Assembly: GCA_020881915.1 (NCBI GenBank)
Contig: JAJFPB010000006.1
Coordinates: forward strand, 1,054,001-1,118,000
Reading direction: 5' to 3'
Length of the DNA: 64,000 nucleotides
Source of the DNA: Paramyrothecium sp. XJ0827
Taxonomy: Eukaryota > Ascomycota > Sordariomycetes > Hypocreales > Stachybotryaceae
The position numbers and the translations under genes are program-made. Below, piece by piece: positions 1 through 12,800 of the stretch (positions within the stretch are counted from its first letter, which is position 1; each line of letters starts with the position of its first letter). A model generated the notes under the pieces. It was not told where the DNA came from, did not search any database, and worked only from the letters and a program-made list of their open reading frames with translations.

Positions 1-553
1 CTAGGCAAGGTCCCGCTCGAGTGTTCGGACAAGCTGAAGGTGGGCAATTGGTACTGCTTGCGCCCGTACCGTTGGTGGAATCATTAGACGGGGGTGAAGA
101 TGGATGAGTGTCGTGGCGGTGGAAGACTGCCTTTCCATAGGTAGCAGGAAGCGAGAAAAGACAATCCTGCAAATTGAATGGTTGTTTCATTTTCGCTGGT
201 CCCTTATTGGCACTGATGGCCAGGCGAGAAGGTAGGGGATGATACAGACGGGGTGAACGAGATGTACTGCGAAGCTCCGGAGGTGCAGGGTAAGACGTGC
301 AAGTTGGTTGTTGGAAAGCCATTCTAAACCCTGCAAGGGTACAAGGATCATGTCAACCTCTCCAACAGCGACAGCTTCTTCCTCTTCAATCAATCAATCA
401 AACAAGTGTTGTTTCGTTGATTTGATCTCAACAGGAGCATGAGACCCGGCTCTTGGCTCCTTCTCTACAAAATCATCACTCCATTTCCATCTGAATTGCC
501 TTACGCTGCTCAAAGTGCCCACCTACAACCCACAAGCTGCCCAATCTGTCACC
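1..553. other. Upstream non-coding region of the ankyrin-repeat gene
   Basis: No gene is supported here. Reading frames on both strands are short and lack recognisable domains. The part next to the ankyrin gene (about 440-553) is pyrimidine-rich and would be its 5' leader. A short tandem run of the tetranucleotide TCAA/ATCA lies at about 391-406. I see no convincing TATA box or known binding site. The region presumably holds the promoter of the downstream gene, but that is inferred only from its position. Confidence 0.5.
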
Positions 554-2464
554 ATGCAAGATGAAGATTGCCAAGACAAGGGTTATGCTCACCGTGAATT
601 GGAAATCAGCCAAGCCTACGATTATATCCGCGATAATGACCTGCATCTCTTGAAACAGTTCCTTGCCCGCTCGCCCGACATGGTCCACGCCCGGTCGTTG
701 GAGGGCAATTTCCTCTCCATGGCGATTCAGCACGACAATTCTGAGGCTGTGCGCATCTTGCTCGATGCTGGCATGAGCCCTCTGGAAGACGAGTGGTCAG
801 GCAACTGTTTCGGTACTTCGCTAGAATACGCCACTGCCCATGGCAACCGGGACATCTGGCGGCTCCTGCTAGATCGACTCATCGCGATGATGCCTACCGG
901 CATTGTTCTCCGCGGCCATGACGAGCAGGAGCTACTCGAACACAGTCTGGTTCAAGCCGCTATCTCTGGCCATGCAGGCATGGTCGCCGAGTTTATGGAT
1001 GCTTTTACATGGGCAGATGCCGTCCTGCTCGACGCTCTTGTGTGCGCTGCCGGGAGGTGGCATTCCGATGTTGTTGACCTACTCGTTAGGAAGGCTCAAT
1101 TTGACGAAAAAGGCCTGCGCAAGGCTTTGGCCTTCTCCATGAACGACCGCATCAACGTGCCGGATATACCGGGGGACCGTGTCTACATTAGCCAGCTTGA
1201 TTGCGAACAACACTACCGCGTAGTTTCTACATTGGTCAATCACAGTGGAATAAAGCTCCGTCTAGAGGGTTCCGCTCTCTTCCGCAAAGCCACCGAGGGT
1301 ATCGACAAGCGTGGCGGCCTGAGGGCTCTTTTGGAAAAGGGGGCAGATCCTAATACGCAGTGGGAGGATGGAAGTACAGCCCTGCACCGGTTCGCTTTTC
1401 CCATCAGCACAGATCCTAGGACGCGGCCTGAGGTTGTTTACTTTCAAGAGACTGATCCTTTACAAGGCTACGAGCTGCATGAACATGGTATTCGTCTCTT
1501 GCTTGATCACGGTGCCTCGATCACAATTCGAGATAACCTGGGGGCCACTCCTTCGCACCTGGCTGCCGAGGGTTCCGATACGGATATCTTTCTTCGCTAC
1601 TACCTCCCAGGCGAGCTGGACTGGACGCAGACGAATAATTACGGGGAGTCTCTCCTTCACTACGCTGCGGCGGGCGGCAAGCACAAAACTCTTGAATACC
1701 TGCTATCGCGCGGGCTCAGCCTCGATGTGAACACATCTGGCAGGACTGAATGGACGCCCCTCGCCTGTGCATTAGCACCCAATTGGCGGGTTTATAAAAC
1801 CGAACCTGCTGCTGTCAGGTCGGCGCGTCTCCTCCTTTCTCTTGGGTCTAGCCCGAGTTTTGTGACGGCCCATGGATTGACCGTTTTACATGTTCTCGGG
1901 AGCTATCAGGACAGAAATGAATCGATCGCACCCAGGAACCAAGCTCCAGGGCCCGAACCAGCCCAATGGATGGAATCACCCGAAGATGACATTCCACATT
2001 GGCGCCTCCGTCCGGTCAGGATGTCCGAGGCAGCGTATCGAGAGAGATATGGGCCACTGGACGACGACTCCAGTGCCACCCAACTCGCACGCCATCTTTT
2101 TTCCGTATCCTTCCACCTGCTGCCACCAGTCCAAAGCCCGGCACGGGTTTTGGTTAGGGAACTGTCCAGCTGGCCGCATTCCCGTGACAGGATTGCTTGG
2201 GGCGGAATGCTGGACGAGGCCCTCGCACAGACTCAAATCGAGACCAATGAGGTCAGCCACAAGCCGGTGCCTCATTGGCAGATGGATCCTGACGCTTTCG
2301 ACCACAACAGCATTAAGGCCGACTGGACGCCTCTCCGCTGGGCTGTTCATCACGAGGCGGTAGGCGTGGCAAAGCTGCTCTGCGAGTACGGAGCGGATGA
2401 CAATCCGGACAAAGGCGAGGGCGAGACGCCCCTGAATCTTGGCGACGGAAATGTGAGTGGGTAA
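554..2464 (+). CDS. Ankyrin-repeat protein, 636 residues
   Basis: This is a fungal protein of divergent ankyrin repeats, a scaffold fold used for protein-protein contacts; its partner is unknown. Ankyrin-like helix pairs are visible at about residues 24-75 (ending ILLDAGMSP), 84-110, 255-282 (LLEKGADPN, then a TALH-type turn), 308-340 (IRLLLDHGASI, then ATPSHLAAEG), 364-392 (SLLHYAAAGG, then YLLSRG), 398-447 and 588-630 (WTPLRWAVHH, KLLCEYGAD, ETPLNL). Residues 455-580 are not obviously ankyrin and are rich in Pro, Ser and Trp. I chose the ATG at 554, in the context GTCACCATGC. The frame runs open further upstream to a GTG at 515, but GTG is not a usual nuclear start. No catalytic domain, signal peptide or membrane segment is seen. 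The gene converges on the peptide synthetase; a functional link is not shown. The last codons contain GTGAGT, so the real 3' end may lie in another exon. Confidence 0.8.
   Translation: MQDEDCQDKGYAHRELEISQAYDYIRDNDLHLLKQFLARSPDMVHARSLEGNFLSMAIQHDNSEAVRILLDAGMSPLEDEWSGNCFGTSLEYATAHGNRDIWRLLLDRLIAMMPTGIVLRGHDEQELLEHSLVQAAISGHAGMVAEFMDAFTWADAVLLDALVCAAGRWHSDVVDLLVRKAQFDEKGLRKALAFSMNDRINVPDIPGDRVYISQLDCEQHYRVVSTLVNHSGIKLRLEGSALFRKATEGIDKRGGLRALLEKGADPNTQWEDGSTALHRFAFPISTDPRTRPEVVYFQETDPLQGYELHEHGIRLLLDHGASITIRDNLGATPSHLAAEGSDTDIFLRYYLPGELDWTQTNNYGESLLHYAAAGGKHKTLEYLLSRGLSLDVNTSGRTEWTPLACALAPNWRVYKTEPAAVRSARLLLSLGSSPSFVTAHGLTVLHVLGSYQDRNESIAPRNQAPGPEPAQWMESPEDDIPHWRLRPVRMSEAAYRERYGPLDDDSSATQLARHLFSVSFHLLPPVQSPARVLVRELSSWPHSRDRIAWGGMLDEALAQTQIETNEVSHKPVPHWQMDPDAFDHNSIKADWTPLRWAVHHEAVGVAKLLCEYGADDNPDKGEGETPLNLGDGNVSG
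2453..2458 (+). other. Possible 5' splice donor near the end of the ankyrin gene
   Basis: GTGAGT, a strong fungal donor hexamer, lies in frame four codons before the TAA at 2462-2464, inside what reads as a last ankyrin repeat (ETPLNL...). If used, translation would continue in a downstream exon. I could not find a convincing branch point plus acceptor. A candidate AG at 2480-2481 would give an intron of only 29 bases, which is too short for most fungal introns. Treat the annotated stop as provisional. Confidence 0.25.
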
Positions 2465-3858
2465 TTCTGCGATGCTGCCTAGAAAGCTACATATCCGTCT
2501 CCAAGTTCAATACATGCACGTTGGGTAACATGCCGCTGCTCAACGCTAATAAGTGATAATGCCTCATCATGGACCGTGAGCAAGACCAGGAGACGTGCAG
2601 AACTAGGCCCACGGGCTCGGCGAAAAGCCGACGTCGCCATATCCTGGCCCCCCAAAATAGGGGCTTTCCGGGCAGTTTGCGCCGTTGCGGCACCGTGAAT
2701 AGCTGTTGGTACGGTGCAAGACTACCAAATCTGAATGTTGTCATGCCTAAACCAGGATGCATTTGTTGGTCGCTTCCTACCGTTACTGTGCCTATCGACC
2801 CACAAATGCCTCCATTATTCAACTCCCTTCCAGGGGACGAGCCAACACATATGCAGGGGGTCCGCAATGCCATGACAACCAAAATGGGGCCTGGTTCGCC
2901 AAGATGTTGGGAGGGAATTGTGAGTCACGCCGGCCAGCCCAGTGAGAAAAAGTCTCAACCGAGACTATGCGAACGGTGGTGGGAGTTTCTATACAAATTT
3001 GTCACCCACAGTGCCGTGCTCATCGAAACTTGGATGCGCTTTTACAAGGCTGTAAACGGCGATGCCTGCGACGCCACGTCAAAAAAGCACGTCACTTTTG
3101 CGTTGGCCCGGGTTCTGCGTGGAACCTAGCCCCTGGAAGGGACTGTAGGGGCCTGTTGTCCGAGACGTACCACGGCGTTGGGATCTATTTACCACTTACG
3201 TCTTGTTGTTGCATCCAGCCTTCATGAAATCCACGTCACAGCTTATCGATGGCGACTTATTTGAAGAGGTGTAGTTTCACGAGCTCTACTTGGGCCATAG
3301 TAATACATTCTTGCTGGAACATCCACTCGAAGTTCGTTGGGAGACTTTTTACACCTAGCTACGAACTAGTATTGTCCTCGACCAAATAGGATCGCGAGAG
3401 CTTGGACTGTAGCAGCACGGATGAAGTTCAGATGGGTGGATTCTGGATAGTATCGAAATGGTGAACTCGGATGACCTGGTCGTTTCTATGTCAATTTCAC
3501 TACGCGGAGCCATGATATTCTTGTCTAACTGTGAATAAATTTAAAACGAAGCTATTTAATATAAGCTTAAGTGAACAAAGGAAAAGTCAATATCGTAGGT
3601 ACAGTTCTGTATCTTCCCCATTTTCTTTCAATTATTTTCCTATTTTACTTCCGTACTGTTTTTTTTTGTGGGTTTGGTTCTTTTCCTCTTTTTTTGCTCC
3701 TCTTTTCTTCCACCTATTTTGCATTACTTGATTGAGACTGTGTGCATGCTACAGAGATAACAAATGAAAAAAAAACGGAAATGACAAAAGAAATGAAACT
3801 GGGAACCAAAATGAAAATGACAAAGGAAAATTGTGTAGGGGAGAAGCTTCTGCGTAAA
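2465..3858. other. Convergent intergenic region without supported genes
   Basis: Between the 3' ends of the two convergent genes I see no frame with a recognisable product. A 186-codon frame at 2569-3129 (+) has no domain and unusual composition (many Arg, Cys, Pro and Trp). From about 3500 the base composition becomes AT-rich. A polyadenylation-like AATAAA lies near 3533 on the + strand. A T-rich run at about 3600-3725 is followed by an A-rich run at about 3755-3830; on the minus strand the latter is the T-rich 3' untranslated flank of the synthetase. Confidence 0.6.
3779..3830. repeat. Short imperfect direct repeat in the 3' flank of the synthetase
   Basis: The motif AAATGACAAARGAAA occurs at about 3779-3793 and again at 3815-3829 within purine-rich DNA on the + strand. 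On the minus strand, where the synthetase is transcribed, these are T-rich blocks 30-80 bases after the stop codon. They probably belong to the 3' untranslated region and may be simple-sequence drift. Confidence 0.4.
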
Positions 3859-6800
3859 TCACTCCATGGTGTTTGTACGCATCGGCTTCTCATGAGGCTC
3901 AGCCTGTCCCGCGAAGGTCTTTGAACGCTTGATAACCATCGTGTCCACCTCCTTGTAATCCAGGCTCGAAGTCTGCAGGTACCCGATGGAATGGAGATAG
4001 GAGATGTTGGACCTCAGCACGGCATGAAGGTGCTTGGTGATGGTCTCTCCCTCAAAGTTTGCGCCTCTGTCGGGGTATGAGGATCCCAGCGACGACAAGA
4101 AGTCCTGGACAGCCCATAGTGGGTGTTTCTCGCCAATTTCAGCAAGCTGCTCCTTGACTTGTTCGATCCAATCAGTCCATGGAATAGACTTGCAGGGGAC
4201 ATCAAGCTGTTCATTGATGAGGCTCCAGAATTTACTGGTCGGCATGCCCATGACCAAGTCGTCAAAGGCCTTCATGTTATCCACTGCCGAGAGCTTACCG
4301 ATGATGACATCGGAGATGAGGGAAGTATCCGCCATGGTGATCCACTGATCGAGAATGCCATGTGGGTATTTGCCCATGCTGACCGCACCAGCGACCACGC
4401 GCCAGATGTAATCGTCCGTGTTCGCGACTCCCGTGCTTGCGTTACCCAAGATTCGGCCAGGCTTGACCACGGCAACGCGGTTCTGGTTGGCAGGAAGCTG
4501 ACGAATCACGTTCTTGAGCACGAGGTCGGCGACAATCTTGGTGCGAACATAGCCGGTGGTGTCCTCTGCAGCCTTCATCACGGCCTCAATGGTGTTCTTG
4601 CCTGCGAGGCTGATGCCTCCGGAGACAAAGACAAACCTAGGGTTTACGGGGGAGGACATGCAGGCCTCAAGCAGAGCCATGGTTGACTCTACATTTGCGG
4701 GTCGGAGGACACTGTAACCAAGATTCCAGTTTACGGCGGCACCATTGTGAATAACACAGTCGACGTTATCTTGAGGTGCGGTTCCACAGAGCCTGGCCCA
4801 TTGAGAAGCTCCGAGTCCAAGCCGTGGTTGGTGCAGATCACCGGTCCAGACCTCGATCTTCGGGGCTTGGCTAGGATTCCACCAGCCTGAAATCTCTGCT
4901 GTCTTCTTGATACGCTCGAGACCAGCCTCTGGCGTTGGGGCACGAACGTGAGCGATAATAGAGGCGACATCAGCGCTGTCCAGCAGGTGTTTTACAATCT
5001 CTGCTCCTAGGTAGCCGCTCGCACCGGTAACGAAAACAACCTTCCGCGTGGACACTGGGACGTTGGGCGTGTTAATCAGTTGTTGGAGAGGCGTTTGAAG
5101 CGAAGCAGTGAAATGCTCAATCTCCTTGACAAGATCAACGTCAGCCTTGTGCTTATCAGAGCCGTCAATGAGTTCTGCAATGGCAGAAATTGTCGTGTGG
5201 GTCTCATTCAAAGCTCGTGAGTCGAGCTTCGTGCCATAAGTCTGTTCGATTCGCTTAGCGACCTTGATGATGCTGATGGAATCGCCTCCAATGTGGTAAA
5301 AGTTGTCGTTGGTGCCGATTGTATCACGTGGAATTTCTAGTACCTCCGCCCAAATCGTCTGCAAACCCCTTTCTGTCTCAGTCTGTGGCAGGGATTTGAC
5401 ATTACTTGAAAGCAAGAAACTTTCAAGCTCGTCGTGGCTGAGTCCCTCCGCAGCCTTGCACAGGCCGATTCGATCAACCTTCATTGATGCCCCCATGAAC
5501 AACATATGTTGCATAGGGAACACGACTCGCGGCACCATGTAGCCAGGCAATGAGCCCTCCATGTCCTTTAGTAGTGAGGAGAGATAGTTTTGGAGAGATC
5601 TCTCTGGGGTTAAGAAGGTCCCGTTGTCCATGGTCGCCTGTTCGCCTCCGTCCTTGAAGGTAATATATGCCACCAGCATCTGACGGGAGTCATGCTGAAT
5701 GAGGCCTGCGACAGCGTGCTCCACGAAGCTCGATGTACTCTTGATGCAGTTCTCCACCTCTCCAAGCTCGATTCTTTGTCCTCGTACCTTGATCTGAGTG
5801 TCTACTCGGCCATGGTATTCAAGTGTTCCGTCGGCATTGTAGCTCACCAAGTCACCAGTCTTGTAGAAACGTTGAGGTAGATGCATGAGGGAATCAGGCA
5901 TCCATGTTGGCGTGCTGGTAATGAAGTTTGCTTTTGTCTTTTCGTCATCACCAAGGTACCCGCGGGCGATGGCGTGGCCCTGCACAATGAGCTCTCCAAC
6001 ACAACCAATTGGTGCTAGGCTGTTGAAGTTGTTTGGCTCCACAATCCAGCTCACATGAGCCATGGAGCGACCGATTGTTGTTGGGGAGGTGTTTGATGGC
6101 CCCCAGATATTGGACGCGCACATAACACATGCCTCGGTAGGACCAAATCCGTTGATCAGTCTGACACGTCCGAGCCACGTTCTAATGTTGTCCTGCGCTG
6201 GAGCCTCGCCCATGAGCATGAGAATCTTTAGCGATGGAACCTGCTCCGGTTCAATTGTCCTTACGAAAGATGGGCTGAGAAGTGCTGCATTGGTAGATGA
6301 CTTGTTGATGAAATCTGCGGTATACTGCACTCGCTCTTCGTCTGATGGGATGCAGACGGAACCACCTCTGGTAAGGGCGATAAAGATCTCGTAAATACTT
6401 CCGTCAAAGGCGAAGCTGGCGAATTGCAAGCAGCGCAAAGTCTCGTCAGCCAGATCAAAGATGTGGCCCTGCTTCATTATACTGGTTGAAATGGCGGCGT
6501 GCTCCACAGTGATGCCCTTGGGCGTACCAGTGGAACCTGACGAGAAGATGATGTAGGCAGCACCGGAAGTGCTACTGGCCACTGGCTTCTGAGGAGCTTC
6601 AGGCATGCTGTCTATGTTTGATTGAGATATAGTGACAACATGAGGTGCCAGTTCTGTAAAGTCAGAAGTTGTTGATGGCGACGCCAGGATATGCTTGGCT
6701 CCGACCAAGTCCACGATTTGATGTCGACGTGCGATGGGATGTGAAGGATCAAGTGGAACAAAGATACCCCCTGACTTCATGATTGCCAGCATGGCGACGA

Positions 6801-9800
6801 CAGCCCAGTAAGACTTTTCGAAGCACATCACGACCTTGGTTTCGTGCTTGACGCCCAGTCCGGTGAGTTGATGGGCAATCTTGTCTGATAGCTGGTCAAG
6901 CTCAAAGTAGGTGATGCAACCGGCTGAGGTGTAGATGGCCTCCTTTGCTGGTGTTAGGTTGGCTTGTTTGGTGACCAGATCGTGAAGACACGAATCAACA
7001 AGCTCGATTTCTGTGTTGTTCCAACTGGTGATCTGGTTCATGTCCCACTCGCCAACAACTGATAGTTGACCAAGAGGTTTATGGCTTTGCTCGAGCATCT
7101 GCTTGACCACGTTCTCGTAGTGATTCGACATGGCCTCGACTCGAGCATCGGACATGGCATTGCCGTCGTAGATCAGGGAGAACTTCATGGATTCGTCATA
7201 CAACACCGATTCTGCGACGATGGGATAGTTGAAGTAACCCTCCATAGCATCCTCAAGCTTATCGTCGGCAAAGCTCACGAAATCATCCGCGTTCGCGGCA
7301 GCTCCCTGAGCAGGCTGGGCAATGAACAAAGAGGAGAACTCGCATGCGGCCTTGGCATCATCGCTTAGCTTGGTGATGTTCTGCAGGCCAAACTGTTCGT
7401 AGGGCGTCATGTTAAAGGCATGAGATTGGACATCCTTGACGAAGTCGATGATTGTTTGCGAAGGATTGAGGCTGAGGCGGACTGGGACAGTAGCAATCGC
7501 TGGCCCACTCATCCTTTCGAGACCAGCCACTTGCGCTGATCGGCCCGAGACGGTGGCACCGAAGCACACGTCATCTGATTCGCCGTAACGACCCAAGACC
7601 ACGGCCCAGGCTGCTCGTGCAATGGAAGCCTTGGTGACAGAGTTGGTGTTGGGGGCTCCATCGCTGGGCCATTGGATCGTTCTGACTACACTTCGAGTGG
7701 CGGTCTCGGTGGTGGGTATGGAAGTGCGTGCCTTAAGCTCACTCGGGAAAGAAGTTGGCGCTGCTCCGTTGAGCTGTTCTTGCCAGTATGACGAGGCGGC
7801 ATCCTGATCCATACTCATCACATGCTTAACGAACCCAGCGTAGGGCTGGAGAGGGCTAGGCTGGAAGCCTGCATAGCAGGTTCGAAGGGTTGCAAGGGTG
7901 AGACTCATGGACCATCCGTCGTAGACGGCGTGATGGCAGATATGGGCTAGATAAGTCTTGCCTGCCTCCTTGATAAGTGCGGCTCTGCTGAGGCGAGTTC
8001 CATAGCCCATCTCAATAGACCGGCTTGCTGTGATGTAAGAGCGCACGTCGGTGCTGATCTCGTCCCATTGGAAATCGTTGGCGATGACGACTTGAACCGC
8101 TGTTCCGGAAACGTCGACAATTCTTGTTCGCAAATTGCTACACAAGCCAACTGTTTGCTCCCAAGCTGCCTTGAAGCTGGGAATGTCAACCTGGTCGGAG
8201 AGCTGGTAAACGTGCTTGATAATATATGCACCAGGCTGCTTGGCTGTGATTGCTAGAAGGCCAGACTGTAGTGATGTGCATGGGAAGGCATCTTCAATCA
8301 CGCCGTGCGCATCAAGTCCGCATTGTTGCCACAAAGCATCACTGTTCACAAAGTCAAGTTGACTCTCATTGAGCAGGGAGAATGGCTCGACATCTTGCTC
8401 CGGAGCTGAAGCAGCCTCAGTCCATCGGCAGTGGCTAGCCACACGATACAGGCGTGGATCATCGAATATGTCCTTAACTTGAAGCATGATGCCACTTTCG
8501 CGGGCGATTGTCACCATCTGAATGGCTGCAATCGAGTCACCGCCTGCACGCAGGAAGCTCGTGTCCTTACCAATGGACTCGGCGGGGATGTTGAGCAATT
8601 GAGCCCAGATTTGCTGCAGCTTGGTTTCCATAGCCGTCTCAGGTGCTCGTTCGGCCCTGTTGACGAGTGAATACATGGTAAGCATCTCTTGGCTGAGCCC
8701 TGAGGTCATTTGCTTCAAAGTCTTCCGGTCAAGCTTGGAGGAGATGTTGATTGGCATGTAAGCACATGGGATGAATAGAGTAGGCACCATGTACTGCGGC
8801 AGCAAGATACCCAGTTTACCGATCAACTCGGAAATGGTCTGCTCAAGTTGAGATGTGATTGGTAGGAACAACTCATCACTCGCCGTCACTTGCATCTTGT
8901 CGCTGTAACTGAAGTAAGCTGCAAGTGTAGTTCCGGCTTGAGTCTTGATGACATCAACTCCGACCTGGCGAACCCCCTTAAGTTCCCTCAGGATATGATG
9001 CTCTATCTCACCGAGCTCGATGCGAAGGCCGCGGATCTTGACTTGTGTATCCTTGCGACTGACGAATTCCAACGTGCCGTCCGTGTTGTAGTACACAAGG
9101 TCACCTGTCTTGTACAGGCGATTCCAGAGCTCTTCAGCCTGGTGAGGTGCCCACTGAGGTAGTTTTGGCACAATGGCCTTTTCGGTGTTTGCGGCATCGT
9201 TGAGATACTCACGTAGCATCGATGGCGTCTGGATGACAACTTCTCCAACGGTGCCGATAGGCGCAAGTCGGGTAGGGTCTTCAGTGTCGACGATCCAAGT
9301 GTTGCCACAGACAGGTCGACCAATCGTCATTGGGGAGTCGTTGGCCGATTGGTACTCGTGGATAGTTGTTCCCAGGACGGTCTCGGCAGGGCCCCAGAGG
9401 TTGACGAGACGGGTCTTACCGAACCATAGATCGAATGTCTCTTGCGGGACGGCTTCACCGGCAAGGACGACCATTTCCAGGTTAGGAACAGCCGAAGGAT
9501 GGATTGTCTTGATAAATGAAGGAGTCAAGAAGACCCAGTTGATGTTGGCTTCGTTGATGTAATCCACGAGTGAGTTCATCCTAGCCTCTTCAGAGGGTAC
9601 ACAGAGACACCCGCCAAATAGGAGAGTACCAATGATTTCACCAATGCCAAGATCAAAGACATAGGAGGCAAATTGAAGCGTCCTCGCGGTAGCAGGCATC
9701 TTCAAGGTCTTGAAGATGTTGATTTGACTTGTGCACAGCGCAACATGCTCGATAACAAAGCCTTTAGGAATACCCGTGCTGCCAGAAGTGAAGAGTACAT

Positions 9801-12800
9801 ACGCAACATCCCTTGGCGAAACCTTGACGGAAGGAGAAGTCGCGAAAGTGACAGATTGGCTGACAAGCTCTTGGTCAAGAGATCTGGAAACCTCAAGAAT
9901 GTCAGGGAAGACGGATTGCATGGTACTGGCGTGGGCCTTTGAGGTCAAAGCAAGGCGAGCACCGGTTTGGCCGGCAATCTGTTTATGTCGCTCTGCTGGG
10001 TGACTGGGATCAAGTGGTACCCAGGCGCCTCCAGCCTTGTTGATAGCCAGGATTGTGACATAGTACCAAGCTGACTTCTCGAAGCACACAGGCACAAGCT
10101 GGCCGACCTGCACGTTATGACTGTCAACTAGATAATGAGCAAGACGGTTGGCGGTACCATTGAGCTCCTCATAAGTGAACTCCCCATCCCATGCGGAAAT
10201 GGCTGGTGCATTTGGTTGGTTCTGTGCACGCCGCTCAAACAGCGCATGGAAGCATGTGTCGACAATTTCAGTAGGGTTGTTGTTCCAGAGTAGGGCCTGC
10301 TTCACGTCCCAATCACCAGCGACAGACAAGGAGGTGAGAGACCTATCATCCTCTTCCAAGAGCTGCTGAACCACGTTGTTGTAGTGGGAAACAAGGGACG
10401 AGATTCGAGAAGCGCTTAGGATGTCCGAATCGTAAAACAGGAGAACTTCTGCCGAATCTCTGAAAATTCGGCCTTGGAAGACAAGTGGATATGTAAAGTA
10501 TCCTTGTACGAGGTCCTCATCGCGGACTTTGCTTGAACCGTCAAGTATCAAGAGAGAATGCGACTCGCCGCCGATTTCAGACATGCTTTGAGCTGGCTGA
10601 ACGACAAATAAGCTTGAAAAGTTGCATGCTTCTTCAGCTTCACGGCCCAATTTGGCAATCTTTTGAAGACCATACTGTTCATACGGGACCATGTCTTGAC
10701 CTTGATTTTGAATTGCCTGGAGGAAAGACAATACTGTTTGCTGCGTGTCAAGGCGAACTCGGACCGGAACTGTGGCAATTGCTGCTCCGGCCATCTCGGT
10801 AAGATGAGGCACAGGAGCTTGACGACCAGAAACAGTTGTGCCGAAAGTGACATCGTCAGTCTCGGAATACTTGGCGAGAACGATGGCCCATGCTGCTCTC
10901 ATGATGGTTGCCTTCGTAATCTGGCTATTTCCAGCCTTCGGGAACTGGATGACTTGCTGAACCAGCTTGGTCGCGTCGGAAGACTTCTTGCTAGACTTTG
11001 ACAACGTGGGAGGCCATGCTGAGCGCTTAGCATCTTGTAGTTGACTTGACCAGTATGCTTGAGAAGCTTCTTCCGTGACGCTCATGACGTATTTGATGAA
11101 ACCAGAATAAGAATACAGACGCATCCCCGAGATACCGTTGTAGCTGTCGAAGAGGGTCCGGAGAATGAGCTGAGAGGACCAACCATCATAGACTGCGTGG
11201 TGCACAATCCAGACAAAGTAATTGTCACCGTTCTCTTCCTGGATTAGTCCATAATGACTTAGCCGTGTTCCGAAGCCCATATTGACAGTAGAAGCAGATC
11301 CTACGAAGGAGGCCACACTGCCATTGTCGGAATACCACTCAACGTCACCACGGACAACAATCTGTACAGTGCTACCTTGAACCTGGATTATTCTTGTCCG
11401 CAGGTTGGCGCAAAGCTCGACAGTTTGCTCCCAAGCGGCCTTGAAACGTTCAAGATCCACAAAGTCTGCAAGTCGGTACACGTACTTGGCGACATGTGAA
11501 CCTTGATGTTGAGCAGCGAGGGCGAGCATACCCTCTTGAATTGACGTGCAAGGGTATGCGTCCTCAATCTCATGTTGTGACGACAAGTCACACTCCTCTC
11601 TTGTTGCCTTGCTCAAGACGTGGTCGCGTTGAGCACTGGTCAAGAGGCTGAATGGCTCGATCGTGTCCTCAGAAAACTCGTCCTCTGAAGCCTTAGCAGC
11701 GATTGTTGACAGGCGAGAGTCGTCGAAGATGTCGCGGACGACGATCGATAGACCAGCCTCACGAGCTTGAGAAACGAGTCGAATAGCAAGAATGGAATCA
11801 CCACCAATCTCGAGGAAGGCGTCGTCTCTACCAATACTGCTTGGAGGCACACCGAGCAGTTCGGCCCATAGCAGTTGCATACGTACTTCCTTATCTGTTT
11901 CCGGTGCGCTCTTTTCACCAGCAGATAGCGAATACTGCTGAATCTCAGTCGTGTCAAGTGAATTCAGCTTGCTGAGCAGCCTCTTTCGATCAAGCTTGGT
12001 CGAGGTGATAGTGGGCATGTATAGGCAAGGGATGAAAAAGCTGGGGATCATGTAGCGAGGCAATGATACCCGGAGCTCGCCCACAGCGGCAGCGAGCTTC
12101 TTTTGGAGGTCCGAATCGATCTCCATGAACATGTCCTCATCTTGCTGGCGGAGGATGCCAGAGTCAAGCTCGTTGTTGAAAGAAAAGTAAGAGACCAGGT
12201 TGGTTCCCCTTTCGCTCTCGAAAACGTCAACTGCAACTTGACTCGCACCGGTCAGACTGTGGCGGAGATGGTATTCAATTTCGCCAAGTTCCACTCTCAT
12301 GCCACGAATCTTGACCTGTGTATCCTTTCTACTGAAGAAATGGATTGTTCCGTCGGCGTTGTAGGTGCAAAGATCTCCTGATTTATAGAAGCGGCCCCAG
12401 AGTTGGTGATCTGATGCTGATGAAGACTGGTAGGAAGCCCAGTCTGGCAGAGATCTGACGAGAGCCTCTTCAGTTCGAACAGGATCCGCCAGATACTCTC
12501 GAAGAATTGTAGGGCCATGAATAACGACCTCGCCGAGAGTGCCGATAGGTGCAAGTTGCTGTGGATTCTCGGGATCAACGATCCAACAGAGCGACCCGAC
12601 TGGTTTGCCAACAGTCAAAGGTGACTCCTCTATGCTTCGCCATTCGTGGAGGGTGCTGAAGCAGCAAGTCTCAGCAGGGCCCCATCCGTTGAGAAGTCTC
12701 AAATGACCAAACCAGGTCTCAAAGAGATCACGGCCAACAGGCTCGCCAGCCCACAGAAGCAATTCCAAGCTAGGAACGTCGGTTGGTCTGAGTGTTCGCG

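Noticed and set aside
515..517. GTG at 515 as the start of the ankyrin protein
   Set aside because: Nuclear fungal genes start at ATG; the ATG at 554 has a good context and keeps all ankyrin sequence.
2569..3129. 186-codon frame between the two genes
   Set aside because: No recognisable domain, odd composition and no start or splice support; probably chance.
3531..3924. Two short + strand frames (66 and 60 codons)
   Set aside because: Low-complexity translation of the T-rich and A-rich tracts, and the second overlaps the synthetase end.
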